Shown piece by piece: positions 52,901 through 62,033 of a stretch of 64,000 bases of DNA. A program made the translations under genes and the position numbers. The notes under the pieces were generated by a model, which saw nothing but the letters and a program-made list of their open reading frames with translations, was not told where the DNA came from and searched no databases. Origin of the DNA: Schlesneria paludicola DSM 18645 (GTDB lineage Bacteria; Planctomycetota; Planctomycetia; Planctomycetales; Planctomycetaceae); NCBI RefSeq assembly GCF_000255655.1, contig NZ_JH636434.1, positions 2,882,572-2,946,571 on the forward strand, read 5' to 3'. The stretch's first letter is position 1. Every line of letters begins with the position of its first letter.

Positions 52901-54622
52901 ATGTCCGCGAACGCACATCCTTTGCCTCAGCAGATCGCACGATCGCCAGCGTCCGGCTCCCCCAACCCTTGGATCTTGAGTTCGTGGTGGGACCAACTGC
53001 TGATTGTCTCCACCCCGTTACTAGTGGTCCCGATCGTCTTCCTTCTCGCGTCGCCGTGGGTGGGTGTGCAGGCGGAAACGATTGCGATCGTGGTCACCGC
53101 GTTTTTTGCCTTGGGTCATCACTTGCCCGGGATGATTCGCGCGTATGGCGACCAGGAGCTTTTCCAGAGGTTTCGGCTGCGATTCATCCTGACGCCACTG
53201 ACCCTGATTGCGGTGAGCGTCCCGCTGTATCGTCACCATTACGACGTCTTTCTCTTGACTCTCTACTTCTGGGGGTGCTGGCACGGCTTGATGCAGCTTT
53301 ATGGCTTCGTCCGGATTTACGACGCAAAAGTGGGCTCGACCGCCCCCATCACGGCATATCTGGACTGGCTGATGTGCCTGAGCTGGTTTCCAACCGCCTT
53401 GCTATTCTCACATAGACGGACTGCCGAGTTCCTGGGGTTCTGGTATTCCTTCGGGGGACCAACAATTCCCCCCGCTGCAATCCCGGCCTTTCGCTGGGGG
53501 GCTCTGGCACTGTCGATCAGCGTCATGATCGCGTTTCTGGTGAATTACGCAGTCCAGTCTGCTCGGGGCCGCCCCCCGAATCCCGTCAAAGTGATGATGC
53601 TTGCCAGCGGAATCGGCTTCTGGTGGTTCTCATTCGTCTATCTGCAATTCAGCGGCCTCAGCGTGACTCTTTACGAAATTGCCCATGACGTGCAGTACAT
53701 GGCGATCACGTGGCTCTACAACTGTCGACGGGTGAAATCGAATCCCGAGTTTGATGGCTTCATGCGATTCGTCTTTCGACGCGGCATGGCACTGCTTTAC
53801 CTGGGCTTGATCGCAGGTTACGGAGCACTCGGCCTGGTACCGACGCTCGTGCAGGATGGCTCGGTGTTTGCATTCTTCAACGCATTCATTCTGATCTCAA
53901 CAATCCTGCACTACTACTACGATGGTTTCATTTGGAAGGTCCGAGAAAAGTCGACCCAGACCAGCCTCGGCGTTGCCGAAGCAGACCGCCCGCCACGACC
54001 AACGCTCGCAGGTCCAGGCGGATTTGCACATTTGATGAAGTGGAGTCCGGCAATTCTCTTCGTGGGATGGCTCTTCGTCACAGACCTGACCGACCCTTCC
54101 TTATCGGCAGAGACCAAGAAGAACCTCACGCAGCAGTACGAACAGCAACTCTCGAACTCAACGGCCCTTCCGAAAAGTGAGGACGAACAGAGTTGGCTTT
54201 ACACCGAATTCGTTCAAGCTCAAAACATCGCCGCTTCGGTTCCCGATGACGAAAGCGCTCAAATGCGTGCCGCGTTCATGCTGGCCAATTTCGGCCAGAA
54301 TGAGGAAGCCACGAAACTTCTCGAACGGCTTGTCCAGCGCCAGCCGTCCTCGGCTGACGGCCACCAGTTGCTGGGTGAAGTCTATGTTCACCGTGGCAGC
54401 TTCGGTCAGGCAATTCAAAGCTTCGAAGCCGCGCTTTCATTCGCAAAAACGAAGAAGCAGCGCACAAATGCCAACCTGAAATTGGGCGAGATCTACCTGG
54501 TCCAGAAAGATTCGGACAGGGCCAAAGCCCATTTTCAGGCCGCGGTGAATGAGAGCCCTCAAATACAATCCGTGCTCAAAAGCCTGCGGAAGAACGAGCC
54601 CAACAGCGTGCCGGAGAACTAA
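52901..54622 (+). CDS. Multi-span membrane protein with C-terminal TPR, unit C
   Basis: 573 residues, full paralogue of the unit A protein: GHHLPGMIRAYGDQELFQRF, WHGLMQLYGFVRIYDAKVGS, IAHDVQYMAITWLYNCRRVKS and ILHYYYDGFIWKVREKS are shared. About nine spans, then TPR repeats (about 455-565: AAFMLANFGQNEEATKLLER, QLLGEVYVHRGSFGQAIQSF). A GTG at 52889 is an alternative start. It precedes the second GldG-like block by about 100 bases, so it may be in one transcript with it. Confidence 0.8.
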   Translation: MSANAHPLPQQIARSPASGSPNPWILSSWWDQLLIVSTPLLVVPIVFLLASPWVGVQAETIAIVVTAFFALGHHLPGMIRAYGDQELFQRFRLRFILTPLTLIAVSVPLYRHHYDVFLLTLYFWGCWHGLMQLYGFVRIYDAKVGSTAPITAYLDWLMCLSWFPTALLFSHRRTAEFLGFWYSFGGPTIPPAAIPAFRWGALALSISVMIAFLVNYAVQSARGRPPNPVKVMMLASGIGFWWFSFVYLQFSGLSVTLYEIAHDVQYMAITWLYNCRRVKSNPEFDGFMRFVFRRGMALLYLGLIAGYGALGLVPTLVQDGSVFAFFNAFILISTILHYYYDGFIWKVREKSTQTSLGVAEADRPPRPTLAGPGGFAHLMKWSPAILFVGWLFVTDLTDPSLSAETKKNLTQQYEQQLSNSTALPKSEDEQSWLYTEFVQAQNIAASVPDDESAQMRAAFMLANFGQNEEATKLLERLVQRQPSSADGHQLLGEVYVHRGSFGQAIQSFEAALSFAKTKKQRTNANLKLGEIYLVQKDSDRAKAHFQAAVNESPQIQSVLKSLRKNEPNSVPEN

Positions 54623-54726
54623 GTAGCGTGCAATGCAGCCCGATGATATGCTGGAATTTTCCGTCCCTACTGGCCCTTGGGTGCCAGCGTTTCGCAACAT
54701 ACGATTTTCGCGTCAAGCGAGACAAG

Positions 54727-57396
54727 ATGCCGTCTTTTTTCTTACGCAACCGAATCCAGCACCCGTCTCAATCCCGCTTGAATGTCCTCGGCCTTGTTGT
54801 GCTCGCAATTCTTGGCTGGTGTCCACTCGGCGCGTGCCAGTCGGAGCAGACCGGAACCGTGGATCAGTCCACGCTGAAGCGCGAGTTTCAGTTTTCTGTC
54901 CAATTCGCTTCCGAATCAGGAACCAGCGCCTATATTCCCGAGAAATGGGGCTCGCTCCGAATCCACCTGATGAATGCCCGGTCGGCACCGCGAGAGCTGC
55001 TGTGTTCCACCTATTTCGATCAAGACGCCAGCCTGCAATACGGACGACATGTCTGGGTTCCAGCGCAGTCGGTACTCCGTACAGAACATCCGGTCCTGAT
55101 CCCGAAATGCGATCGTACCAAGGGACGCAACCTCGAAGTGCATTCCCTGATCTTCGACGCTTCAACACCGAATGAAACACTCGTCAGAAGTGACGGTGGC
55201 ATTCTGCGACACGATGCGGCGGTGTTAGTCACGCATGAATCGCGAAACACCGCGATCATCGGCAAGCCAACCCTCGTGGCAGTCACGGAGCCGATCGACA
55301 GCGAGATTGCCGAGGCACGCAAAAGACTCGTCGACGATCCTCAGGCAGAGATCACCGATCTGGTGGCGGCATGTCGCGTCGGACTGAAAATGAATAACCG
55401 CATCACCATGCTTGGCGAGGCCTTTCTTCCCGCCAATGATAGTGATTTGGACGGACTGGATCAGATCGTCGTCGCCGATGACCGAATCGTCAATGATTTT
55501 GCTGCGACAGCCGCCCTGCGTCAGTGGGTCAATGCCGGCGGCCATCTTTGGATTATGCTTGATCGCGTCAGCCCCGTCGTCCTGGAGATGTTGCTGGGCG
55601 ACGACTTCACAGGCTACGTTGTTGACCGCGTCGGCCTGACATCCGTACGCATCGATGAAGCTCCCAGCCTGTCAGATCCTGCAGGAGCCATCGGCGAGAC
55701 GAACACGCATGACAATCCCGTCGAACTCGTCCGAATGGTCGCCCCCGACGCCAACGTCACACATCAGGTGAACGGCTGGCCCGCGGCGATCACCATGACG
55801 CGTGGCGATGGCAAGGTGTTGATCACCACACTTGGCGCACGAGGCTGGATGAAGAAGCAGCCCGACGGCGCGGTGAGGCCAACCGATCCGCTGATGCTGT
55901 CGGACTACAAGCCGACCGAATCCATGACTAACATCGCAGACGATTTCTTTCGCCTACGCAGTCCCGAACTGCTGCGATCCGAGGCCATCGCTCCGCAGGT
56001 CCACGAATACATCGGATACAGCATTCTCTCGTGGTGGTTGATTGTCGGTACGCTGCTGGCGTTCTCGGCAGGCATCGTCGCAATCGGCATCTGGCTGATG
56101 CGTCGTGGTCAACTCGAACAACTCGTCTGGTTCGGCTCGGCTCTGGCATTGGCCGTAAGTCTGTTCCTGATTCAGGCGGGGCGAATGAATCGTCAGGGAA
56201 TCCCCGCCACCATCGCCAGCGTGCAACTGATCCAGACGATCCGCGGGACGGACCAACTTCGCACCAATGGACTTCTTTCTACCTATCAGCCAGAGGGCAG
56301 TGAATTCCCGATCGAGACGACGCACGGTGGACGAATGTTGCCGGATATGACCGGCTTGGAACAAACCTCACGACGAATGGTCACGACGGATCTCGGCGTA
56401 AATCATTGGGACAACTTGCCGCAACCTCCAGGAGTTCGCTCGGCCACGTTCGAACATTCCCAGAGTGATGCAGATCGTATGGCGGCCTACATCACATTCG
56501 ATGCGCATGGGGTTTCCGGGACATATCGGGGCTCTCTTCCGCCGGGCACCGATCCAATCCTCGCGACGCGCGACGGTCGATTGGGCCTGACGATGAACAG
56601 CGATGGAACATTCGTCGGTCGCGGGGATGATGTCTTTGAAAATGGGCAATACCTGAGTGCCAGCTTGCTCAGTGACGAGCAGGATCGACGACGACGCACA
56701 TTGAAAGAACTGCTCGACAATCCCAAACGCCCCGATTATCCCGGCCTGCCGCAACTCATGTTCTGGACAGGCCCAAAAGACAACGGATTCCGTTTTGGCG
56801 AGGGCCTGAAGGCACAGGGTGCGTCCCTGGTCGCCGTGCCTCTGGTGATCGAACGCCCGGTCAATGGGACACAGATCATGATTCCATCGCCGCTGCTCAG
56901 CTACGACAACCGTCGAAGCCCCGATGGCACCCAGGCGTCCGCGATGTGGAATCCCATGAAGCACGAGTGGCAGGAACGATCGACTCCAGGACTGGTGTGG
57001 CTTAGCTTTCAGATTCCACGTGCCTTGATGCCGGTTGTCTCGAAGCGGGCACAAATCGACCTGAAGGTGACGGGCCCGATTGGACGGGTCGAGCTGATGG
57101 GTTTGAAAGAGGGAAACGTGGTCAACCTGAAGTCCATTGTGAATCCCGTGGGATCGCTCACAATCGAGATCACAGACCCCGAGGCATTGACGATCGACTC
57201 CCAGGGACGATTGTCACTCGGCCTGAGCGCCGGGCATTCCGATCAAGCCGTCCCCGCGGGAAACTCGACGGACAATCCTCAAACGGACGGCACGGTGCCG
57301 AACATGAACAAAAACGCGAAAGCCAATTACTGGCGTATCGAATCGCTATCACTACAACTCTGGGCAGAGACGACAGAACCGAATACGAAGGACTGA
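54727..57396 (+). CDS. Large exported/membrane protein of GldG-like type, copy 2
   Basis: 889 residues from ATG 54727. The signal region (VLGLVVLAILGWCPLGAC) ends in a possible lipobox at Cys37. The body matches copy 1: YIPEKWGSLRIHL, LRQWVNAGGHLWIMLDRVSP, VDRVGLTSVRIDEAP, two spans near the middle (WLIVGTLLAFSAGIVAIGIWL, LALAVSLFLIQAGR) and LIPSPLLS-like MIPSPLLSYDNRRSPDG. The ATP-binding gene follows after two bases. Likely partner of the second ABC transporter. Confidence 0.8.
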   Translation: MPSFFLRNRIQHPSQSRLNVLGLVVLAILGWCPLGACQSEQTGTVDQSTLKREFQFSVQFASESGTSAYIPEKWGSLRIHLMNARSAPRELLCSTYFDQDASLQYGRHVWVPAQSVLRTEHPVLIPKCDRTKGRNLEVHSLIFDASTPNETLVRSDGGILRHDAAVLVTHESRNTAIIGKPTLVAVTEPIDSEIAEARKRLVDDPQAEITDLVAACRVGLKMNNRITMLGEAFLPANDSDLDGLDQIVVADDRIVNDFAATAALRQWVNAGGHLWIMLDRVSPVVLEMLLGDDFTGYVVDRVGLTSVRIDEAPSLSDPAGAIGETNTHDNPVELVRMVAPDANVTHQVNGWPAAITMTRGDGKVLITTLGARGWMKKQPDGAVRPTDPLMLSDYKPTESMTNIADDFFRLRSPELLRSEAIAPQVHEYIGYSILSWWLIVGTLLAFSAGIVAIGIWLMRRGQLEQLVWFGSALALAVSLFLIQAGRMNRQGIPATIASVQLIQTIRGTDQLRTNGLLSTYQPEGSEFPIETTHGGRMLPDMTGLEQTSRRMVTTDLGVNHWDNLPQPPGVRSATFEHSQSDADRMAAYITFDAHGVSGTYRGSLPPGTDPILATRDGRLGLTMNSDGTFVGRGDDVFENGQYLSASLLSDEQDRRRRTLKELLDNPKRPDYPGLPQLMFWTGPKDNGFRFGEGLKAQGASLVAVPLVIERPVNGTQIMIPSPLLSYDNRRSPDGTQASAMWNPMKHEWQERSTPGLVWLSFQIPRALMPVVSKRAQIDLKVTGPIGRVELMGLKEGNVVNLKSIVNPVGSLTIEITDPEALTIDSQGRLSLGLSAGHSDQAVPAGNSTDNPQTDGTVPNMNKNAKANYWRIESLSLQLWAETTEPNTKD

Positions 57397-57398
57397 CG

Positions 57399-58421
57399 AT
57401 GGCTTTGAACAAATCTTCGACAGCGACCGGAAACCGCCCCGCGCTCGTCATCGAACATCTCACGAAACAATACGGATCATTCACCGCATTGAATGACCTG
57501 AATTTGACTTTGGGCACCGGCGAAATCCTGGGCCTTATCGGTCCAAATGGCGCGGGGAAAACCACGACGATCAAGGTTCTGGTCGGCTTGATCCGGCCCA
57601 CCTCGGGCGTCGCCATGATCGAAGGCGTCGACTGCGTCAAAGACTCGCAGAAGATCAAACGGCTGGTCGGGTATATGCCCGATACGTTCGGATCGTACGA
57701 CAATATGCGCGTTCGTGAGTATCTGGACTTCTTTGGTGCCACGTTTGGAATTCCACCGAAGGTGCGCGCCAAGCGAATCGATGAAGTCATGGAAATCACC
57801 AACACGGCCTACATGAAAGACCGATTCGTCGAAAGCCTGAGCCATGGGATGCAGCAGCGTGTCGGTCTGGCACGCACGCTGATTCATGATCCCAAGTTTC
57901 TGATTCTGGATGAACCGGTCAATGGCCTTGATCCTCAGGCCCGCATCGAGATGCGCGATCTGTTGATCCAGCTCGCGCAGCGCGGCAAGACATTGATGGT
58001 GACCAGCCACATTCTGCCGGAACTGGCACGGATCTGTACACGCGTGGCGATCGTGACACACGGGAAGCTGCGCGCATTCGGGACCGTGGAAGAAATTGGA
58101 CGTCAGGTCAGCCAGCAGCGCACGATGGAATTGAATCTGATTTCCGCCGAACAGGTCGCGGCCGCGGCGGCGATCATCCGTCAATCGATCGAGCCCAATG
58201 CGGAAGTCACCGAGGTCCCGGCTGAAGCAGCAGTTCGTTTCCGCACGGCCCGTCCTGAAGAAGAGCTCGGCAACCTGCTGACCCGGCTGATCCAAGGCGG
58301 CATCCACGTGACACAGTTCCGTGAAGTCCAGACCGACCTCGAAGAAGCCTTCATGTCCTTCGCTCGTCCGCAGGAAGCTGCGGCCAAGCCTGCGGCTCCG
58401 ACAGGAGCGACCCATGTTTAA
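57399..58421 (+). CDS. ABC transporter ATPase (GldA/CcmA-like), copy 2
   Basis: 340 residues. Walker A GPNGAGKT 48-55, LSHGM signature near 147, Walker B FLILDE near 167, TSHILPELARIC. Very similar to copy 1 (FGSYDNMRVREYLDFFG, VESLSHGMQQRVGLART, EPVNGLDPQARIEMRDLLI are shared). The end overlaps the permease start by eight bases, as in copy 1. Confidence 0.95.
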   Translation: MALNKSSTATGNRPALVIEHLTKQYGSFTALNDLNLTLGTGEILGLIGPNGAGKTTTIKVLVGLIRPTSGVAMIEGVDCVKDSQKIKRLVGYMPDTFGSYDNMRVREYLDFFGATFGIPPKVRAKRIDEVMEITNTAYMKDRFVESLSHGMQQRVGLARTLIHDPKFLILDEPVNGLDPQARIEMRDLLIQLAQRGKTLMVTSHILPELARICTRVAIVTHGKLRAFGTVEEIGRQVSQQRTMELNLISAEQVAAAAAIIRQSIEPNAEVTEVPAEAAVRFRTARPEEELGNLLTRLIQGGIHVTQFREVQTDLEEAFMSFARPQEAAAKPAAPTGATHV

Positions 58422-60072
58422 ATCGATCGTACAACGGGAACTGACGTCGCTATTGAGACGCAAGCGGATGATGGTTCTGCAAAGCGGGCTGGTGATCCTG
58501 TTTGGATTGCTGGTCGCATTACGCTGGCCAACGGACGCACGTGTCGCCATGACGGGGACACGCTCGCAGCAGGTCTTCCTGCTGTTCAGCGCCGGCTTGA
58601 TGGCCACGATGCTGTTCCTGCTTCCCGTATTTCCTTCGACCAGCCTGGTGAAAGAACGGAAGCAGGGAACACTGGCGCTGCTACTCAACACGCCACTTGG
58701 ACCGTTTCGAATCTACTTCGGCAAGCTGGCGTCGGTCCTGATGATTGCCGGAATGATTCTCGCCATGAGCCTGCCTGCGGCGAGTGCCTGTTACGCCATG
58801 GGCGGACTGTCGCTGTACAAGGATCTTTTTCGAATCTATTTGCTGCTCGGACTCGTAGCGCTCGAGTATTCCGCACTGGCGCTGCTGATCAGCAGTTTTG
58901 CGACCACCATCGACGGTGCGGTGCGGACCACCTATGGAACAGTCCTGGCTCTGAGCGTCCTGACGCTCGGCCCGCACTATTTCTTCCAGGGAACGACGGG
59001 CCTGTCCGCCGATATCGGTGAACTCTTGCGATGCCTGTCGCCGCTCTCGGCACTGATGTCTCTGACGGGGGCGGGTGATGCCGGCAACCAAGGGCTAACC
59101 ACCAAGGTCGATCTGCTGGGACGATTCCTGATTTCGTCGCTGACGGTGACAGTGATCGCGTCGATTTGGACGATCTCGCGGTTGAACCATACCATTTTCG
59201 ATCGGAACCGATCGGCCGGCACAATCAGTGACGACCAGACGGCGTCGGTTCAAGCGGTCCGCCGGGTCTTCTTCCTGATTGATCCACAGCGACGATCGAG
59301 CGGAATCTCGTCCTGGGTGAACCCCATGATGGTCAAGGAATTCCGGTGCCGGCGCTTCGGTCGTCTGCACTGGTTGATTCGCCTGGTCTCGGTTTGTGCC
59401 ATGCTGTCGCTGGGTCTGACCTATGCCGCCACCGCCGGAACACTCGACTGGGGTGTCGAGACAATCGGCGGCATCATGGTTGTGATGCAGGTCGCGCTAG
59501 TGATCTTGATTACCCCCAGCCTTGCCGCCGGGTTAATCAGCAGCGAGCGAGAAAGCCGCGGCTGGCAGCTGCTGCGCACGACGCCAATGTCGGTCTTTCG
59601 CATCGTCTGGGGTAAGCTGCTGAGCGTGATTTTGCCACTCATGCTGATCCTTTGCGCCACGCTGCCCGGCTACGTGGTGATGGTCTACATCGAGCCTGGA
59701 ATGTCGCTGCAGGTGCAACGTGTCGTGATCTGCCTCGTCGCAACCGCCGTGTTCGCGATGCTCTTAAGCGCGGCCGTTGGAAGCCTGTTCCTTCGCACGG
59801 CGGCCGCCACGGCCGCCGCCTATGGCGCGTTGCTTTCGATCTGCTGCCTGCCCCTGCTGATTTGGATGGGACGGGACGCCCCTTTCGGACACAGCACGGT
59901 GGAAGCGGCACTCAGCATCAATCCCATCGCGGCGGCACTCTCAGTGATTCGGATGCCCGGATTTCAAAACTATACGCTGATCCCGGTCAATTGGTGGTTC
60001 ATGGGAATTTTCTCACTGGTGTCGTTGTGCGTCTTGCTGGGGCAGTCGTATCGCATTTCACGGCCGCAGTAA
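58414..60072 (+). CDS. ABC transporter permease, copy 2
   Basis: 552 residues, the same length as copy 1, and the same two-half layout: TSLVKERKQGTLALLLNTPLGPFRIYFGKLASVL in the first half and GLISSERESRGWQLLRTTPMSVFRIVWGKLLSV in the second. ATG 58414 follows AGGAG. The end ITLIPVNWW-like region and YRISRPQ tail match copy 1. Confidence 0.92.
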   Translation: MFKSIVQRELTSLLRRKRMMVLQSGLVILFGLLVALRWPTDARVAMTGTRSQQVFLLFSAGLMATMLFLLPVFPSTSLVKERKQGTLALLLNTPLGPFRIYFGKLASVLMIAGMILAMSLPAASACYAMGGLSLYKDLFRIYLLLGLVALEYSALALLISSFATTIDGAVRTTYGTVLALSVLTLGPHYFFQGTTGLSADIGELLRCLSPLSALMSLTGAGDAGNQGLTTKVDLLGRFLISSLTVTVIASIWTISRLNHTIFDRNRSAGTISDDQTASVQAVRRVFFLIDPQRRSSGISSWVNPMMVKEFRCRRFGRLHWLIRLVSVCAMLSLGLTYAATAGTLDWGVETIGGIMVVMQVALVILITPSLAAGLISSERESRGWQLLRTTPMSVFRIVWGKLLSVILPLMLILCATLPGYVVMVYIEPGMSLQVQRVVICLVATAVFAMLLSAAVGSLFLRTAAATAAAYGALLSICCLPLLIWMGRDAPFGHSTVEAALSINPIAAALSVIRMPGFQNYTLIPVNWWFMGIFSLVSLCVLLGQSYRISRPQ

Positions 60073-60091
60073 TTCGGAACGCGTCCGTCCG

Positions 60092-61870
60092 ATGACTTCG
60101 AAGACCAATCCCATGTCGCATTCAACATCGATCTGCAGCCTGATTCTGCTCTTCACGCTGGTCGCGCCCGTGCAGGCAGAGCTGTCACCTGATTTCCAGA
60201 TGGAAACAGATCCGGAATTCCACGCACTTCCTTTTACGAAGGATTTTCGACGGGACTTCAAAGGCGTCTGGCTGCAGGCCCTGCAACGGCCCGAAGCCGA
60301 CTATCAGCGAATGGCTGCCGAAACGGTGGCGCGCGCTCATGAGCACGGCATTCCCGATCTGAATCAATTGGTTCCCGCACTCGAAAAGATCCTGACCGCC
60401 CCGCAATCGCATTCGACCGCACGTTACGCGGCGGCACGCGCATTGATTGTCCTGCAATCACGCGATTCCGCTGCCATTCTGCTCGAAGCGGGCATCCAAC
60501 ATGGTTCCGATCTGCGACAACTGACCGAGCCCGCGCTCGCGGAATGGGATTTCACTCCGGCACGTGCTGTTTGGACCAAGCGGATTCAATCGCCCCAGAC
60601 CTTTCCTCGAGATTTCATCCTTGCCCTGCGCGGCTTGGGGCGAACCCGCGAGGCGAACGTCCTTCCGCTTGTCTCAAAAATCGCGATGGACCCGCTACGT
60701 CCAGCACACGTTCGGCTCGAGGCCGCGCATGCCGCAGGCGAAATTTCGGAATCGGGACTCGAAGCAGATGCCGACGCATTGGCGCAAGATCGGCGCGTCA
60801 ACCCCTTGATCAACCGGCTGTGCGCCGTCCAATTGTTGACGCGACATTCCTCGGAACAATCACGCCAGTTGCTTTTCGAACTGGCACGCGACCCCGAACC
60901 GTCACTGGCGGTCGCCGCATTGAAACGACTCAACGAAATCGATCCTGACCTCGTTCTGCCCCTCGCCGAACAGGCCATGCAGAATGCCGATCCACTCGTC
61001 CGGCAAGAAGGTGCGAACGCCTATCTCCATCGCCCAACGCCCGAACGCGTCAATCGGCTCACTCGCTTAATCGACGACGATCATCCTCCCTTGCGCCAAC
61101 GTGTCGCGGAAAGTGTCTACCGCCTTGCAGAGGATCCTCAGCTTGGCGAAGTGATTCGTGCCGAGGCCGTACAGGTCCTGGCAGGAGATCGCTGGCAGGG
61201 ACAACTGCAGGCGATATTGGTCCTGGGGATGCTCGATCACAAGCCAGCGGCAGACCGATTCGTGGTACTCATGGAGTCCCCTCGCAGTGACGTCAGGATC
61301 CACGCAGCGTGGGGCCTTCGCAAGCTGGCCGAACCACGGACAATTCCGGTGATCGTCGAAAAAATCCGAGCGCTCACAGACGAGCGGCAGACACGTTCAG
61401 TTCCCGGTCTCGATGAACAGGTCGCTCATTTATTCGAGGCCTGTGGAAAAATGCAGGCCAAGGACGCCGAGCCGTTGATGCTGCAATACGTCCCCCGAGA
61501 CTCCACGCGTTCAAAGGACGTGTCACGCGGTGCCGCGATCTGGGCCCTGGGACAACTGCACGAAGGAAATCTGGATGAATCGCTCGCCGATGCCTTGATT
61601 GATCGCGTCCAGGACTCTGGCCTCAAGCCACCCGAAAGTCCCCTCGTCAAGCAAATGGCTGTCGTTGCGCTGGTCCGCATGAGAGCCACAAAATATGCCT
61701 CAGATCTCAAGTCGTCACTCGGCCTGCACAGTCCCGCTTTGCCACTCGACTTGGCGGCACGCTGGGGCTTTCATGAACTGACCGGAGAACAGCTTCCACC
61801 AGCGGTGCCACGGACATACCCGGATGGTGTTTGGTTCCTTGAACCGCTGACCCCATCGACGGCGAATTAG
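60092..61870 (+). CDS. Exported HEAT-repeat protein, copy 2
   Basis: 592 residues, signal peptide at about 9-30 (ICSLILLFTLVAPVQA). HEAT-type repeats as in copy 1 (TARYAAARALIVLQSRD, RPAHVRLEAAHAAGEISES, SPRSDVRIHAAWGLRKLA), and the same C-terminal block (ARWGFHELTGEQLPPAVP, then GVWFLEP). Ends the second ABC block. Confidence 0.85.
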   Translation: MTSKTNPMSHSTSICSLILLFTLVAPVQAELSPDFQMETDPEFHALPFTKDFRRDFKGVWLQALQRPEADYQRMAAETVARAHEHGIPDLNQLVPALEKILTAPQSHSTARYAAARALIVLQSRDSAAILLEAGIQHGSDLRQLTEPALAEWDFTPARAVWTKRIQSPQTFPRDFILALRGLGRTREANVLPLVSKIAMDPLRPAHVRLEAAHAAGEISESGLEADADALAQDRRVNPLINRLCAVQLLTRHSSEQSRQLLFELARDPEPSLAVAALKRLNEIDPDLVLPLAEQAMQNADPLVRQEGANAYLHRPTPERVNRLTRLIDDDHPPLRQRVAESVYRLAEDPQLGEVIRAEAVQVLAGDRWQGQLQAILVLGMLDHKPAADRFVVLMESPRSDVRIHAAWGLRKLAEPRTIPVIVEKIRALTDERQTRSVPGLDEQVAHLFEACGKMQAKDAEPLMLQYVPRDSTRSKDVSRGAAIWALGQLHEGNLDESLADALIDRVQDSGLKPPESPLVKQMAVVALVRMRATKYASDLKSSLGLHSPALPLDLAARWGFHELTGEQLPPAVPRTYPDGVWFLEPLTPSTAN

Positions 61871-62033
61871 CAGGGCTTGAGGCGACCTCATTCAAGCTTG
61901 GAGTATTGCGAATGCACAAACCAACGAGGCTGGCGACTCCACTCGCAATTCCCCACAAATTCTGTCTCGGTGCGACAAGGTGGATTGCCTAACAACGGCG
62001 GCCGTTCAGCCGCACCGCTTCTGATCCAGCAAT

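Noticed and set aside
57477-58691. Minus-strand open frame of about 404 codons across the second ABC ATPase
   Set aside because: Mirror of the ATPase and permease genes; the same kind of frame appears opposite copy 1 and is a codon-bias artefact.
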